From NCBI GenBank assembly GCA_961205875.1, contig OY540815.1:11842001-11906000 (forward strand): a stretch of DNA of 64,000 bases, written 5' to 3'. The notes below the pieces were generated by a model that saw only the letters and a list, made by a program, of their open reading frames with translations, was not told the origin of the DNA and searched no databases. Position 1 is the stretch's first letter. Each line of letters starts with the position of its first letter. Origin of the DNA: Sialis fuliginosa. Its lineage: Eukaryota > Arthropoda > Insecta > Megaloptera > Sialidae. Made by a program: the position numbers and the translations under genes. Positions 1-12,900 of this stretch are shown here, one piece after another.

Positions 1-749
1 AACCTCCTATCTCCATTAATAATAAATATATTCATGGTGGCCATCTAAAACTGAGAACCCTGTATAATCATTTCAAAAATATTAATTTATTAACAGTGTC
101 TAAGCAGTCTGTAAGCATATTATGTATACCAAAATGGTTATTTAGATACTATAAATTTAGTAGAATGTCAAATACATACTAGACGATGTATGTATGTGTA
201 CATTAATGCATTATGTACATTGTTCATACAGATCTAAAATACAGATGATATTTAGATGAACATCAATATTTTTATAAATAAAAATAAACTATTTTCATAT
301 TTTTAATAAAACGTACCTAAATAATTTTGACTAATGAACAAATGTCTACATATTTTGTATTTACATCCATTTTAAATAATGTATGTGAGTAACTATTTTT
401 CACAGTCAATAATGCTATAATTATTTGTTTGCTGCAGTGTATATTTCACCGATAATTAATTACATATAACATAAATTTTTGGTTTAGTACAATTAAATTG
501 GTAAGATAAAACAATGCAGTAAAATACTGCATCATTAGAGAGAACAAAAACACTACATGGACTTCTATGCACCTTTTGTAGCTGGGTGTTTTATTTTTCT
601 TAATTATGTGATATTAAAACGAGAGAAACTATACAGTAAACTAATTATATTAGTAGGTTTGTGTACAGTTTTTTCTTACAACAACAATTATAAATTATTG
701 GTTCGACATTAAAGTATTTTAATATTAATATTTAGGTGTAGATACAGGT
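1..749. other. AT-rich intergenic DNA, nothing identified
   Basis: No splice-supported coding, no repeat partner and no RNA gene seen. Confidence 0.6.
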
Positions 750-1269
750 CAATAATTCTTAACCATTTTGGAATCGCGAATTATTTTACACCAAAATCAA
801 TAAAAGTTATATTTTTCAGTTATAAAAATATTATTTAAAATTAAAACTTACATTAAGATCACTTTTTTGGTGGTAAAAACCCAATCAGACCACATATTAT
901 ATTCAAACATTGAGTCAACTTTTCATTTGTAATAAATATAAGAACCACCAAATACAAATCGTGGGATCTGAGGTCCCCTCCTTATCGGAAAAGAACTATT
1001 TTTAAACAAAAAAATTATCTGTATTTGTTATTTATTAAATTTAATTTAAAACTATAGTCGTAACTGTTCTGTGAGCTTTAAAAGCCCCTCAAATCAGAAA
1101 GTTCATATGCGTACAATCTATATTTTGACAAGTACTAACTGCTGCATTTTGTTCGTTAAAAAGTAAAATATAATATATTACTGAATGAAATAATTTTCGA
1201 TTTTAATAAAATATGGATAGTGAAACATTTGTAGCAAACGCGCGGTACACTAGCGGTTAAGAACCACTG
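750..1269. mobile_element. hAT-type MITE (degenerate)
   Basis: Ends read CAATAATTCTTAACC and GGTTAAGAACCACTG, imperfect inverted repeats of the widespread hAT type CAGTGGTTCTTAAC. They are flanked by ATACAGGT (742-749) and GTATAGGT (1270-1277), an 8-bp duplication with two mismatches. No coding capacity. Confidence 0.6.
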
Positions 1270-1277
1270 GTATAGGT

Positions 1278-2261
1278 AATTATAAATAATTGTTAACTAG
1301 TTTTTTTGTATACAAGAACTCTAAAAAGCTTCAAGCTTATTATTGACGAAGAATGGTTACAAAAACAGAATAAATAATATAGCTTTATTCATACATGTTT
1401 TGTAGGGGATTATAGATTATAAAATAAAAATATATCTTGTAAACGTATATTGAATACTACATCAGATGTGTTCTATAAAAACGTTTATATCTTTCAAACA
1501 AATTGATAACAATTATTCATGTACATTCTTCCTACGGTATACCGATGTCCTCACTAACAATATGTCATTTCAACGAGATAAATCTTTGTTAGGTTTGCAC
1601 AAAAACAAAAATAAAATAACATATTTGTTTCAATTTCAAAGCTTCCCCGGCCGATTTTGTTACACTGCGATTCTAAAACTTTCTTTAATTTTAAATACCT
1701 TTTTTACGTGTTAATAAATGATAATCATTTTAAAATATTTATTTCTAATTATAATTTGATAAAATTATTTATTTATGTCTTTTTAATTACTGAAAACATT
1801 AGTTTCAATAATCTGTAATACCATTGGAAGTATTTTTTAATCGATTACATGCATCTACATAACAACAGCCTTTGATGATTCAATTCATTTTCATTATAAA
1901 ATATCATGTTCTTTAATATCTTTTTAAATAATTTTTAATATATGAAAAATTTAAATGGGATTTGTCTGAAATAAATTTTAACTTTGTATTATAAAAATAA
2001 GTTTTCTAATGTCCTAATATCAAGAACATAATATACATTCGTAGAATAACTAATTTGGCAATTTGACTTTAGTATAAATAAATATTTAAAATTCAAATTT
2101 TGAGGATGGTTTTCACCCCTTAAATTTTTAGACAAGTATAAATAATAAGGTTCAATTGAACTACAAATGTACCAAATTTTATCAAAATTTGTGACATAAT
2201 ACTTGCAACGTTCTTTTTTTAGACGATAAAAGTTACAAAATTTAGAATAATTCCAAAACCC
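1278..2261. other. AT-rich intergenic DNA, nothing identified
   Basis: An 82-codon frame at 1466-1714 has no recognisable content. 2100-2261 may be a diverged edge of repeat R1. Confidence 0.5.
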
Positions 2262-4855
2262 CTAATCCAATTGGCACCAAAATCAATAGGACTGGAGTAT
2301 TCACTGAGACAAACATTTTCCCCAAAAATAATTCAGATCGGTACATTTTTCACAGTAGTTATCGTGAACAAAAGAAAATTCTACATTCAGACACAAACAC
2401 AGACATACACTCACGGAAAAAATTAAAGGACCACTTTTATTTTTCGAAAAAATTGCTCATTTTCAAAGTAATGCCGATAGGTCAAATATGATCCATTTTT
2501 TACTTATAGGATATGAAAATTGAAGGAAATGTTATCATCTTTTCGAATTTAGGGGTATATTTGTTTTATTAAACTTATTATTGTGACCAAATCGCGGTTT
2601 AATAAAAAATAAAAAAATTGATTTTTTTTGCAATTTTGAAAGATGCCCACGGAGATGTTAATTTTTTTTTCTAAAATTTCAAGATAACCATTTTGTAGGA
2701 AATTTGTTCAGCTTTAAAACGCTTTTTCAAATTTGTTTTATAATTTTTTGGTGTTACGATATTCGAGTTTGAATGAAAAAAGTACCAAAAAGTTTTAAAC
2801 GACCATAAAGGGCCTAATGTTAGTCGCATAGAAAATAAAAAAAAAGAATATTAAAGCTTAAATAATCACCTATTGTCTAGTAGCATTTAAAAAATGTTTA
2901 ATTTTAACTTAACCCTTCAAATACGAAAAACAAAACAGTGTTCGAATTTAAATAATCCTGTAAAAATAACCTTTTTTTAATCATAGATCTAATGTTTAAA
3001 ATGTATCCAGAAATTAAGTTCTATCAAAGAATATGAAAATTAGACTTATTACCTTCTATGTGAACAAAGGTTCCAGTAAAAATCTTTTAATTTGGCTGAG
3101 AAATTGCATTTTGAATTTTTTGTATACGTTTAGGATTTGACCGTACTTTTTATAACAAGTTTTTCTTTGGGATTTTTTTTTCGAAAAACAATCAATTTTT
3201 GAGAAAAATTGTAAGAAGGAAAAAGTTTTTCTTTCTTGTTAAAGAATATTCTTAATTTTTTTCAGATGTTTTATATCAATATTGTGGGATTAAATTTATT
3301 TTTAATAGGGTACTTTTTCATTCAAACTTGAATATCTTGGCATCAAAAAATGTGACAATCATTTTTTAAAAAGCATTTTGAAGCTGAGAAAATTTACTAA
3401 ATGATGAATATCATGGAATTTTGAAAAAAAATAATCATACATCCCCGTGTGAAATTTCTATAACTGCAAATAAATAATTAATTTTTTTTAGTCAACTACG
3501 TGTGGACCAAAAAAATTCAGTTACTTTGAACGAATAAGCGGTGAAAATTCAATGAAAATTAATTTAACTGTCGAAATCAAGAGTCTTTAATATGTTGTTG
3601 AACGTTTTTTCATGACCACACGCAGTTGACTGAAATTAAAAATTGAAATTTTTTGTAATTATGGAAGTTTTACACGGGGATGTATGATTATTTTTTTTCA
3701 AAATTCCATGATATTCATCATTTAGTACATTTTTTCAGCTTCAAAATGCTTTTTAAAAAATGATTGTCACATTTTTTGATGCCAAGATATTCAAGTTTGA
3801 ATGAAAAAGTACCCTATTAAAAATAAATTTAATCCCACAATATTGATATAAAACATCTGAAAAAAATTAAGAATATTCTTTAACAAGAAAGAAAAACTTT
3901 TTCCTTCTTACAATTTTTCTCAAAAATTGATTGTTTTTCGAAAAAAAAATCCCAAAGAAAAACTTGTTATAAAAAGTACGGTCAAATCCTAAACGTATAC
4001 AAAAAATTCAAAATGCAATTTCTCAGCCAAATTAAAAGATTTTTACTGGAACCTTTGTTCACATAGAAGGTAATAAGTCTAATTTTCATATTCTTTGATA
4101 GAACTTAATTTCTGGATACATTTTAAACATTAGATCTATGATTAAAAAAAGGTTATTTTTACAGGATTATTTAAATTCGAACACTGTTTTGTTTTTCGTA
4201 TTTGAAGGGTTAAGTTAAAATTAAACATTTTTTAAATGCTACTAGACAATAGGTGATTATTTAAGCTTTAATATTCTTTTTTTTTTTTTTCTATGCGACT
4301 AACATTAGGCCCTTTATGGTCGTTTAAAACTTTTTGGTACTTTTTTCATTCAAACTCGAATATCGTAACACCAAAAAATTATAAAACAAATTTGAAAAAG
4401 CGTTTTAAAGCTGAACAAATTTCCTACAAAATGGTTATCTTGAAATTTTAGAAAAAAAATTTAACATCCCCGTGGGCATCTTTCAAAATTGCAAAAAAAA
4501 ATCAATTTTTTTATTTTTTATTAAACCGCGATTTGGTCACAATAATAAGTTTAATAAAACAAATATACCCCTAAATTCGAAAAGATGATAAAATTTCCTT
4601 CAATTTTCATATCCCATAAGTAAAAAATGGATCATATTTGACCTATCGGCATTACTTTGAAAATGAGCAATTTTTTCGAAAAATAAAAGTGGTCCTTTAA
4701 TTTTTTCCGTGAGTGTATATGCACAGCCGCCAGGCGGAAATCAACTTTTCTTTAATTTTTGAAGATAGTGCAATCAGAATCTGTTCTTATCTTGGACACG
4801 ATTTTTCGACGGTAATACAATACTTCCATTTTTTTCAAAACATGGAAGTAAAAAT
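2262..4855 (-). repeat. unclassified repeat R1, copy 1, split by a palindromic element
   Basis: Segments 2262-2407 and 4718-4855 match the reverse complement of 11962-12000 plus 12688-12925. Shared parts include the phrases GGGGTTTTGGAA, GACACGATTTTTCGACGG and a short terminal hairpin built on TACTTCCAT / ATGGAAGTA. The 2.3 kb palindrome has landed in its middle, so R1 is the older element. Confidence 0.65.
2408..4715. mobile_element. 2.3 kb foldback element with ~1.1 kb inverted arms
   Basis: The left arm (2408 to about 3508) and right arm (about 3613 to 4715) are near-perfect inverted copies over most of their length, more diverged near the centre, around a loop of about 100 bp. Tips are CACTCACGGAAAAAATT and its complement, flanked by TA on both sides (2406-2407, 4716-4717), the target duplication of Tc1/mariner-type elements. 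There is no transposase frame, so it is non-autonomous. High arm identity implies a fairly recent element or ongoing arm homogenisation. Confidence 0.85.
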
Positions 4856-5711
4856 TATGTTAATTTTTTTTAATGCGTACTTAACCTAATTTTTCAGTAT
4901 ATTAATTATAAAATTTCCTTAATACGGGCCTGCCGTTAATTAATTTTTATGTAGACTAAAGTAAAAAATAAACGAAAAGATTCAATAGAAAATTAACAAT
5001 GTGCAGCTACAGATTTATATAATTTTTTATTAACATTTATTGCCAAAGAGAACAACATAACGCGGTCATACTGTATAAGATAAATTCGGAAACAGACACA
5101 GCCGATAAAAAAGTTTGATAAACTCTTGTGTGTACAGTTTACGTCTGTTTCAGAGTTGGTAGAATTCCAGATCAGATTCTGTGTATTTTCCAATTAATTT
5201 ATACTTTTCCACTGCGGACAATTTTCAACAAGAAAACTTTTTTACTTTATCAATTAATTAAAAACTTACTGAGATAAAACAACCGTAAATATCGCGGCAA
5301 TTGTAGTAAAATATATACACTAAATTGCTAGCACTCGCAATGATGCTTTTTTATTGTATTACTTTAGTTAATTACAAAATGATTTTCGAGTAATTACCGA
5401 TTGCTATAATTATCTCAATTACATAAATTGTTTTGCCAATATTTCTTAATTAGTTGGATTATTTTTCAAAATTCATTTCCACTCGTTTTAATTTAGATTA
5501 TAATTATAAACGGTTAATTTACTTTTATATTTTGTCAACTTTTGTATTTTTAATTCTTTGTAGATGTTTTATTTAATTTATTTAAAATGTAATTTAATTG
5601 ACAGCTAAAATTATAGACCAACAGTATTATGATTATATTATATGAGTTTTATTGTCTCTTCTAATTACAAAATGTTTCTTAATTATGGTAGGATAATTTT
5701 ATTGTTAGATA
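4856..5711. other. AT-rich intergenic DNA, nothing identified
   Basis: Only short chance frames are present. Confidence 0.6.
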
Positions 5712-6142
5712 AGGTACTGGCACCAGTCTTAAATATGACCCCAGTGATGGCTATATTTTAATTAAATGTACTAAATTAGAAATATTTGTTATTTGATTAC
5801 TATCATTTATGAATATTAATCAATATACATTTAACTGTCTTCAGGTGTGATTTGATGTCAACCGATTAAACTAATTATTAGTATAATTTATTTATTAATT
5901 ATTATATTATCATAGCAACTAATTTACATTGTTTTAAAGACGATTCTGTCTTTTATATCTTTTGTGTCAAGTACATGTAATTTAAAAAACAAACTATATT
6001 TGCGGACTTTGGTAATTAAATTGATTAAATAAAGAGTTACTTGTTTTATTAGTAACATGAGTTCATGAGAATTACAAAAATAAGTCCGTCAATCACAAAG
6101 TTAACCTTGCTCTTATAGCGGCCATAACTAGTGCTAGTACCT
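5712..6142. mobile_element. TA-flanked MITE family A, copy 1
   Basis: Inverted tips AGGTACTGGCACCAGT and ACTAGTGCTAGTACCT are flanked by TA at 5710-5711 and 6143-6144. A second copy is at 24502-25013. Internally AT-rich, non-coding. Confidence 0.75.
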
Positions 6143-6809
6143 TATACTATTTAAATCTAACTACTGCGTATTGAATTTGTAAATTAGCATCATTATCTCG
6201 TATAAAACTTAATCATAAGTACTATCGAGATATTTATAAGTAAACAATTTTTGTCTTTCGATAAGACTTAAAAATTGTTTTAGTCTTGAATAGTTTATTA
6301 TCTTAAAATTATTATTAAAAACTTCCGGTCATTAATCAATAAATTAAAATTAAATTAAAACAATCCAAGTGCAGTCGATAAAAATAATAAATTCACATTA
6401 CAACCAACATTAATATGAAATATTACTTCTACTCTTTCCTATTGTCAATGCTTTTCATAAAGAAATATAATAAACATTTTTTTTTATTTTAATCTTCAAA
6501 AGTTCATGAAAAGTGTATTCAAAAAGACGGAAATAATATTCCTTTAATAATGATATTTAATTTAACGAAGTTTCATGTTAATGAATTCAATTTGTTTTGT
6601 TTATTTTTGTGCCTCCAGTATAGACAGAATTTCTTTGTACTATTCGTCGTTATGCCATGTATATTACAATTGAAAATGCAGATATAAATAAAATCTTGTT
6701 AGTATACTATGAAAAATAAAACACAGGTAGAATCTGCATTGTGAATTACAAATAATAGTGACTTCTTTGAAATAATGAGCCACAGGGTTTATCAGAGTGA
6801 AACTTACAA

Positions 6810-7383
6810 AGAGCTGGGCGCGTTAGTAATTTTTTCTCACGATCACGCATGCTCACGAGAGAAAAAATTTAGTCACACCCGCTCACTCACGGTTACAAAA
6901 AAATTATTCACGCTCACGAACCCTATTTTTTACTCACGTCCGATCATGCTCGTGACACGATTTAGTGTAATTGTTGTAAATTAAATTTTGAAATGATGAA
7001 AATTAATGTTTTTTACGTGTATTTTATTGTGTATATTATTTGTTCTAAACTACATTTCTAAAACAAATATAGCAAACAAAACAATAAGGAAATAAAGCTA
7101 CAATGCATTTTAAAATCTTTTTTGGTGTTCTCATATAGAGTTGGCAATACTGACCATGTGAAAGTGCTTCTAAAAATGTCAAAATTCGTTTTAAAACATA
7201 TATATGCATTATTAGTTCAGATATTAAAAAAAGATCAAATAAGTTTATAAAAAAATGTTCTCACGCACAGTTGTTTTAATTTGACTCACGATCACGCACG
7301 TTCATAATTCAAGATTTTAAAATCGCTCACGCTCACGTCGGGTCACTACCGTGACCCGAAAAATTTACGACCCGTGCAGCTCT
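6810..7383. mobile_element. hAT-like MITE with CTCACG subterminal repeats, copy 1
   Basis: Ends AGAGCTGGGCGCG and CCCGTGCAGCTCT are imperfect inverted repeats. Both subterminal regions are crowded with CTCACGATCACGC-like motifs, the layout of transposase-binding repeats in hAT elements. Related ends occur at 30984 and 40401. The 8-bp target duplication is not clear. Confidence 0.6.
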
Positions 7384-7789
7384 AATCCAAATTATATACA
7401 AAATAAAAATAGTTTTAATCTGTAAAAATTCACTTATTAAAAGTATAGTTATTTGAATAACAAAACAACCTTTTTGACAATTTTTCTATTTTCGTTTAGA
7501 ACCCACATCCCATGACGCATATTGAAATAACGCAATTAGTTTTTACCTTACAGAAGAAAAACATCTATCTGCTGAACGACGCAGATGCAAAGTTTACAAC
7601 TCAAAGCGTAATTGTTTCCCAAGCAACGCAAAGAAAGGTATGTATGTGTACTTGAAACTATGCTTTTTTACATAAAACAAATTGTTGAATTGATTTGGAA
7701 GAAAACTATAAGTTTTTTTTATTTATTAACATTTTAAACGGAAGAATGAATGAATAAATAAAACTAAGAGATTTATTATCTAAACTATA

Positions 7790-7985
7790 TTACAATAGTT
7801 TCCAAACTTATTTTGTCAGGGAACCTTTAAAGATTTTTCAAAAATTGCGGAACACTAACCATTTTAATTAAACAAAGTTATCCTACTTTAAATAGCATAT
7901 GATTTAATTTAAGAGTGCGATTAAAACGTGAAAATAAGTAAAGCAACTCCAATTTTTTTTCCGTGGAACCACGGGATAGATGTAG
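7790..7985. repeat. fragment of a hAT-like MITE
   Basis: The phrases GTTTCCAAACTT and GGAACC...GCGGAAC resemble the ends of the complete MITE at 29619-30150, but no clear second terminus or target duplication is present. Confidence 0.3.
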
Positions 7986-8679
7986 AAATAGTGTGATTTT
8001 TATTTATATTCGATGATATTAAAAACCTATTTTGATTAAACTCACTGTAGTATTCCATTGAATCACGTAAGAACAAAGGATTTGGTTAATCATCAGAAGC
8101 TGAACATTGAACAAAAATGTTAAAAGACATCGCACAAACAAAAAAAACTATAAATGATCGATATACCAAAATCAATCGTGTAGGCTAAAAACGATTGCAA
8201 TGTTTCACGTCTGGGGTACGTTACCTTTTATGTATTTATTAGACCAAAACGAAATTGTATGATATTTTATCTAAGATTTATAAAAAAAATCATTCTAGTA
8301 TCTAATTTTTGATCTTGTCACGAGCATTAGTGTGTATAATATTTTATTTGATGTACAAAGTATTACAAAGGCTTATTCGTTCTCCTTATGAATATATAAA
8401 TTTATCATTTATGATTCGTAAGGAAAACGAATAATAATAACATATATAATAAATTATCTCTTACTTACCCTCCTTCACCTTAAAAAACATTTATCTTAAT
8501 TTAAAATTAAGCATCACAAATTTTATTTTGCTCCTTCTACCTATTTACCCTAAATATTCATTTCTATCAATCGAGCTTATCACCTGTTATTCATCAAATC
8601 TTCTAATGCATTCAATAATCTCCATACCTTTAGAATTTAGAATTATCGAATTCCAAATCAAAACACAGATTCCATTCAA

Positions 8680-8964
8680 CGGTTTTCGTATATCTGGACC
8701 ATCTCACGTGACAAGTAGCGCATGTACACGCAGTGTAGATACGGTGACGTCACGGGACTCTGTTCGCACCCCGCTAGCGGGTTAGTAGACAGGACGTGCG
8801 CGACAGCATCGGCGTCAGTGCATCCCCAGCTAGTGTCGCGGCGCGCACACACACACCCACTTACACCCATACACTCGTACACGCGTACCCGTCACATTGT
8901 GTTGTTATTATATCGTATTGTGATACCAGTTGTTGCAACAATGGAGATTTCGCGCGAGATTTGA
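8680..8964 (+). promoter_or_regulatory. candidate beat promoter / first untranslated exon
   Basis: A GC- and CpG-rich block in otherwise AT-rich DNA, about 1 kb upstream of the first coding exon. It contains an E-box CACGTG (8705-8710), a full CRE/ATF palindrome TGACGTCA (8745-8752) and an arthropod initiator-like TCAGT (8815-8819). Short open frames here, including a seven-codon uORF starting at 8941, look like 5' UTR rather than protein. I could not find a convincing splice donor after the block, so whether it splices to the acceptor at 9406 is open. Confidence 0.5.
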
Positions 8965-9406
8965 TTTTTTTTAATAATTAGTTTTAAGTTTAAAATATTA
9001 CAAATTGCTTAAGTCAAAACAAACTGTTGATTTTATTGATGTTAATCAATAAAAAAAAATCTGTTTGATTTAAAAATGTGTGGTTTTTTTAATTAAAATA
9101 CAATATTTGAAAAAAAAAATTATTTAAATTTGATTTTTAATAATATTCGTATACAAATTTATATCAGATTATTACATATTTCAACTTTATTCAACAAACT
9201 TTGATTTAGATTTTCTGAAAGATATATAGTGTACTTCCTTAAGAAGATAATATGAAAATGAAGTTTCCTTGTAGTCGGAAATTAAGAAAGGATAGCAAAT
9301 ATCCTTTAAGGTATTAAATATAATTATGTAATTATATTTTCATTTTAAATTACATTTTTTTTGTAAATTAATTACTGATAATTGTGACATGTATTTTCTT
9401 TTTCAG

Positions 9407-9902
9407 ATTGATAGTTGTGTTAGAAATAATAATTGTTGTTACAAGTATCATTGCTGCGTTGTAACAAAACTTTGTACGACAATAGCTATAAATGTTATAT
9501 ATTTTCAATGATTTACGATTTATAAAACGCGTTAAAACGAAAACGTATTAAACTTAATGAAATCATAAAAAAAGGAAAAAATTCAAAAGTTTTATAAGAC
9601 AGTAAAAAATAAATATAAAAATAAAATATGGAAATTTAACAATAAAAAATAAATCGTTTTTCAAACCAAAATAAAAAATACTCAATTAAATAAAACAGTG
9701 GAAAACTCTAAAATACAGACATTACCCTGGTTCGTAAAAAATGCGACCGGTTTTAATCAAATAAATCTACATTAACCGATTGCAACCAAACTTGGTCAAA
9801 CGGTTTAGTTATCGAATTATGTTGTGTTATTTTATCATGTTCTACAAAATGATAGACTTTTAACAAAATAAAAGAAGAAAGGATTATTATTATACGATAA
9901 TC
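9407..9902 (+). other. beat: possible 5' UTR exon of beat
   Basis: Pyrimidine-rich acceptor TTTTCTTTTTCAG ends at 9406, and no good donor occurs before the signal-peptide exon, so 9407-9902 could be untranslated leader continuous with exon 1. It is AT-rich and contains short upstream ATGs. No transcript evidence is available. Confidence 0.3.
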
Positions 9903-9954
9903 ATGAGATTAAATAACTGGTTCCTGGTTCTGATCCTCGCCATCCTACGCCATG
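9903..9954 (+). CDS. beat: beat exon 1: signal peptide
   Basis: This exon encodes MRLNNWFLVLILAILRH plus the first base of the next codon, a classic short n-region and hydrophobic core. It ends at CATG followed by the strong donor GTAAGT (9955-9960). The last base G joins AG of the next coding exon to make Glu18, so the reading frame is kept across a 34 kb intron. The ATG at 9903 is chosen because it starts directly before the hydrophobic core. The exon is far too short for ordinary ORF calling and is recognised only by the splice-phase match. Confidence 0.8.
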
Positions 9955-12900
9955 GTAAGTAAATATACATTACATTGTTTTTATGAATAATAAATACGGA
10001 TGCTGGATGTAAATACTTAACAACAGGATGATTGTAAAGTGGATTAACCTTGCTGCATTTAATTTTTCAGACGTATGTATAATGTATATTGTACCTATAT
10101 TATGTGTATGTCCATAGGTGGCAGAAATTAGAAAATAATGATTTTGTAGGTTTTATTTATTTTTAAACTGTATATAATAATTAATTATAAATTGTAGCGA
10201 AGGTAATGGTTTAATTTAAATCATACGGACTTCTTAACCATGAATTTAAAATTGGGCCTATTTGTCAAAACTATAATTATTTACGAAGGCTTAAATTATT
10301 TTGAATTAAAGTAATTCTTTTATCCGAAACATTCCTAATAATATAAAATTAAAATCACATATGTAAATATTACGAATTTAGTGATTTTATTATCTACGAA
10401 ATAACAAATATTATTTTATTAATAACAGTTCATAAAAATTAAATAAACTAACAAGTGCTATGTTATTCGATAAGAAGTCAAAGTAACTAACACAAATTTT
10501 TGTCAATTTTCCAAATTGAGGAGGTTATGACAAAATTCATTTCAAAAGAAATCAATAAAAATACATAAAAAGTCTGCTCATAAAATATTGAATTTCTCAA
10601 TATTTTTGTTTTATAGGAAAGGGTTTTTCGCTTTTGAGTGGATCGTATAAGTTATTACGATTATTTTTATATTTCAACTAGAATTTCTCCGCGGCTTCAC
10701 CTGTCTGTATTTCAAATTCAATTACGACTCGCGCGACTGATGTAAACATAATATTCCCACCATAACGGCAGTTATATTGATTTAATTACTCCAAAATCAC
10801 AAATGTAATTGATTTTATTTTTTCATTTTTATTTTTATACATATTTATTATTTGTTAGTTAAATTAAATAAACCGAACAACTACCTTTGATTTTTACTTC
10901 ATTTTTATTAGATAATACTTAATTGTACATCTTTCTGAATACAAAAAAGGCTCATAAGTCAGTTATCAATATCATATAGTTCTAAAAAAATAATGACAAC
11001 CCCTGAAAATTGGTATTGTAGTTTTCGTATCAAAACAGAACAAATAAATATATATTTTTTTAGACTATCAAAATTTAAAAACTCAAAATATTTTCACTGT
11101 ACAGTCAAAGAGATTTATGTATTTGTATTGATGAAAACATACGTTCAATATTGTTATCAATATGTACCACATGTCCCAGTATATCCAAAATCATCCCGTA
11201 TGTTCATGCAGATAAACTTACAAGCATAACAAAAATAATAAAATACTTTTTTTTCTGCTTGTTTTTTTTTAAATGCATTGTTTATGGGGTCTAATATAAT
11301 ATATACAACTTCCTTCTTTACTGTTGTTTTTATAAAATAAATTTTAATGTAGTCATTTGGTATTTTTATGTAAATACACAGATTTTGTGTAAATTGGAGT
11401 TTGTTAATTTTATATGGGATGCTTTATTAAAGCTGATGTTTCTGTATGATGTAACATTTAAAAATATGTTTTTTTTTCTTATGTGTTTATAATAATTTTA
11501 TTCAATTAAATCCAAACTGCCCTTACCTTCATCAGAATTTAATTAAATATATCTATAATAGATGTGTAGTTAACGAATAATTAATTCTTCATTGACTAAT
11601 ATTTCAAGTAATTTGAAAACTAGTAATTGAAATCACTTTTTGAGTGGTGTTGCTATTTTTAATTTCCCCTTTTAGTAGACAAATGTAGTATGTTAATTCA
11701 TAACATTGTAGTATTAAATTGGTTATTAGTTATTATGAGTCATAAACGTGTATTATAGTGTTTATAAAACAATAGGTCGTTATTATTATAATAGAAGATG
11801 AACGGATTAATTGATAAGGTTGAAATGATTAAAAGACTTAAACAACACGAGCGAGTAAGTGAATCAAACCGTACATTATAGCATTATCTAATCAACTAGA
11901 CACCAAACGAATCATTTTACTGAATTGATCTAAACGATACGAGTCTCTCAAAATATTCATTTTTACTTCCATGTTTCGAAGGAAATGGAAGTATTATAAT
12001 CAGGTACTTGAACCTGAATTTATTTATGGTTCGGGTTCGGTTCGGGTTCAAAGATAAATTTCGGTTCAGGTTCGGGTTTGGGCTCAAGATATTGCTAACT
12101 ATTTGGGTTTAAAAACCGTTCTTTTTTTAGGGTTCAGGTTCGGGTTCAGGTTCAAGTTTGTAATTGAAAGAAAATTATTTTGTTTGAAAAAAATTATAAT
12201 TAACAAATAAAACAATTTCTGAAAAAAAAAACATTAATATCCATTAAATTATTGCTAGAAAAAAGGGTAAAAAATAAAATTACATTTTAAAGATTGAAAT
12301 TTCTGTTTTAAAAATTGTTTTTGCAAATTGAAATGTACCTAATTCAGTTATAGAATTAAAAAAGAAAGTTAAAAAAAATGTAAATTTCAGTAGTTGACTT
12401 GATAACTCACATCATACCATTAAATTCAAACAGATTTTCAATATTAGTACATTTTCTAATCTCTTTTAAAAATAATTGGAGGAATATAAAATAATGAAAA
12501 TAATTTATTGAACCTCTTAAAAATACCTATATGGTTACCGGCTATCCATGAAAAGGTTCGGATTCAGGTTCAGGTTCGTTGACTTTGAGATATAGCGGTT
12601 CGGTTCGGGTTCAGGTTAATGAAAAATACGGGTTTTTTCGGGTTTACGGTTCGGGTACGGGTTCAGGTTCAAGTCCCTGATTATAATACCGTCGAAAAAT
12701 CGTGTCCGAGATAAGAGCAGATTCTGATTATACTACCTTCTAAACGTAAAGAAATGTTAATTTCGCATGGCGGCTGTGCATGTGTCTGTGTGTTTGTGTG
12801 TCTGGATGTAGAATTTTTACTGTAAAAATGCACCGATTTAAATTGTTTTTGGGGAAAATGTATGTCTTAGTAAGTACTCCATATCTATTGATTTTGGAGC

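Noticed and set aside
8528-8981. Overlapping 60-85-codon frames on both strands
   Set aside because: They arise from the GC-rich promoter/5' UTR block where stops are scarce; no conserved sequence content.
12001-12690. Interstitial telomere repeats
   Set aside because: The unit is GGTTCGGGTTC-like, not the insect TTAGG, and lies within a hAT element with an 8-bp duplication.
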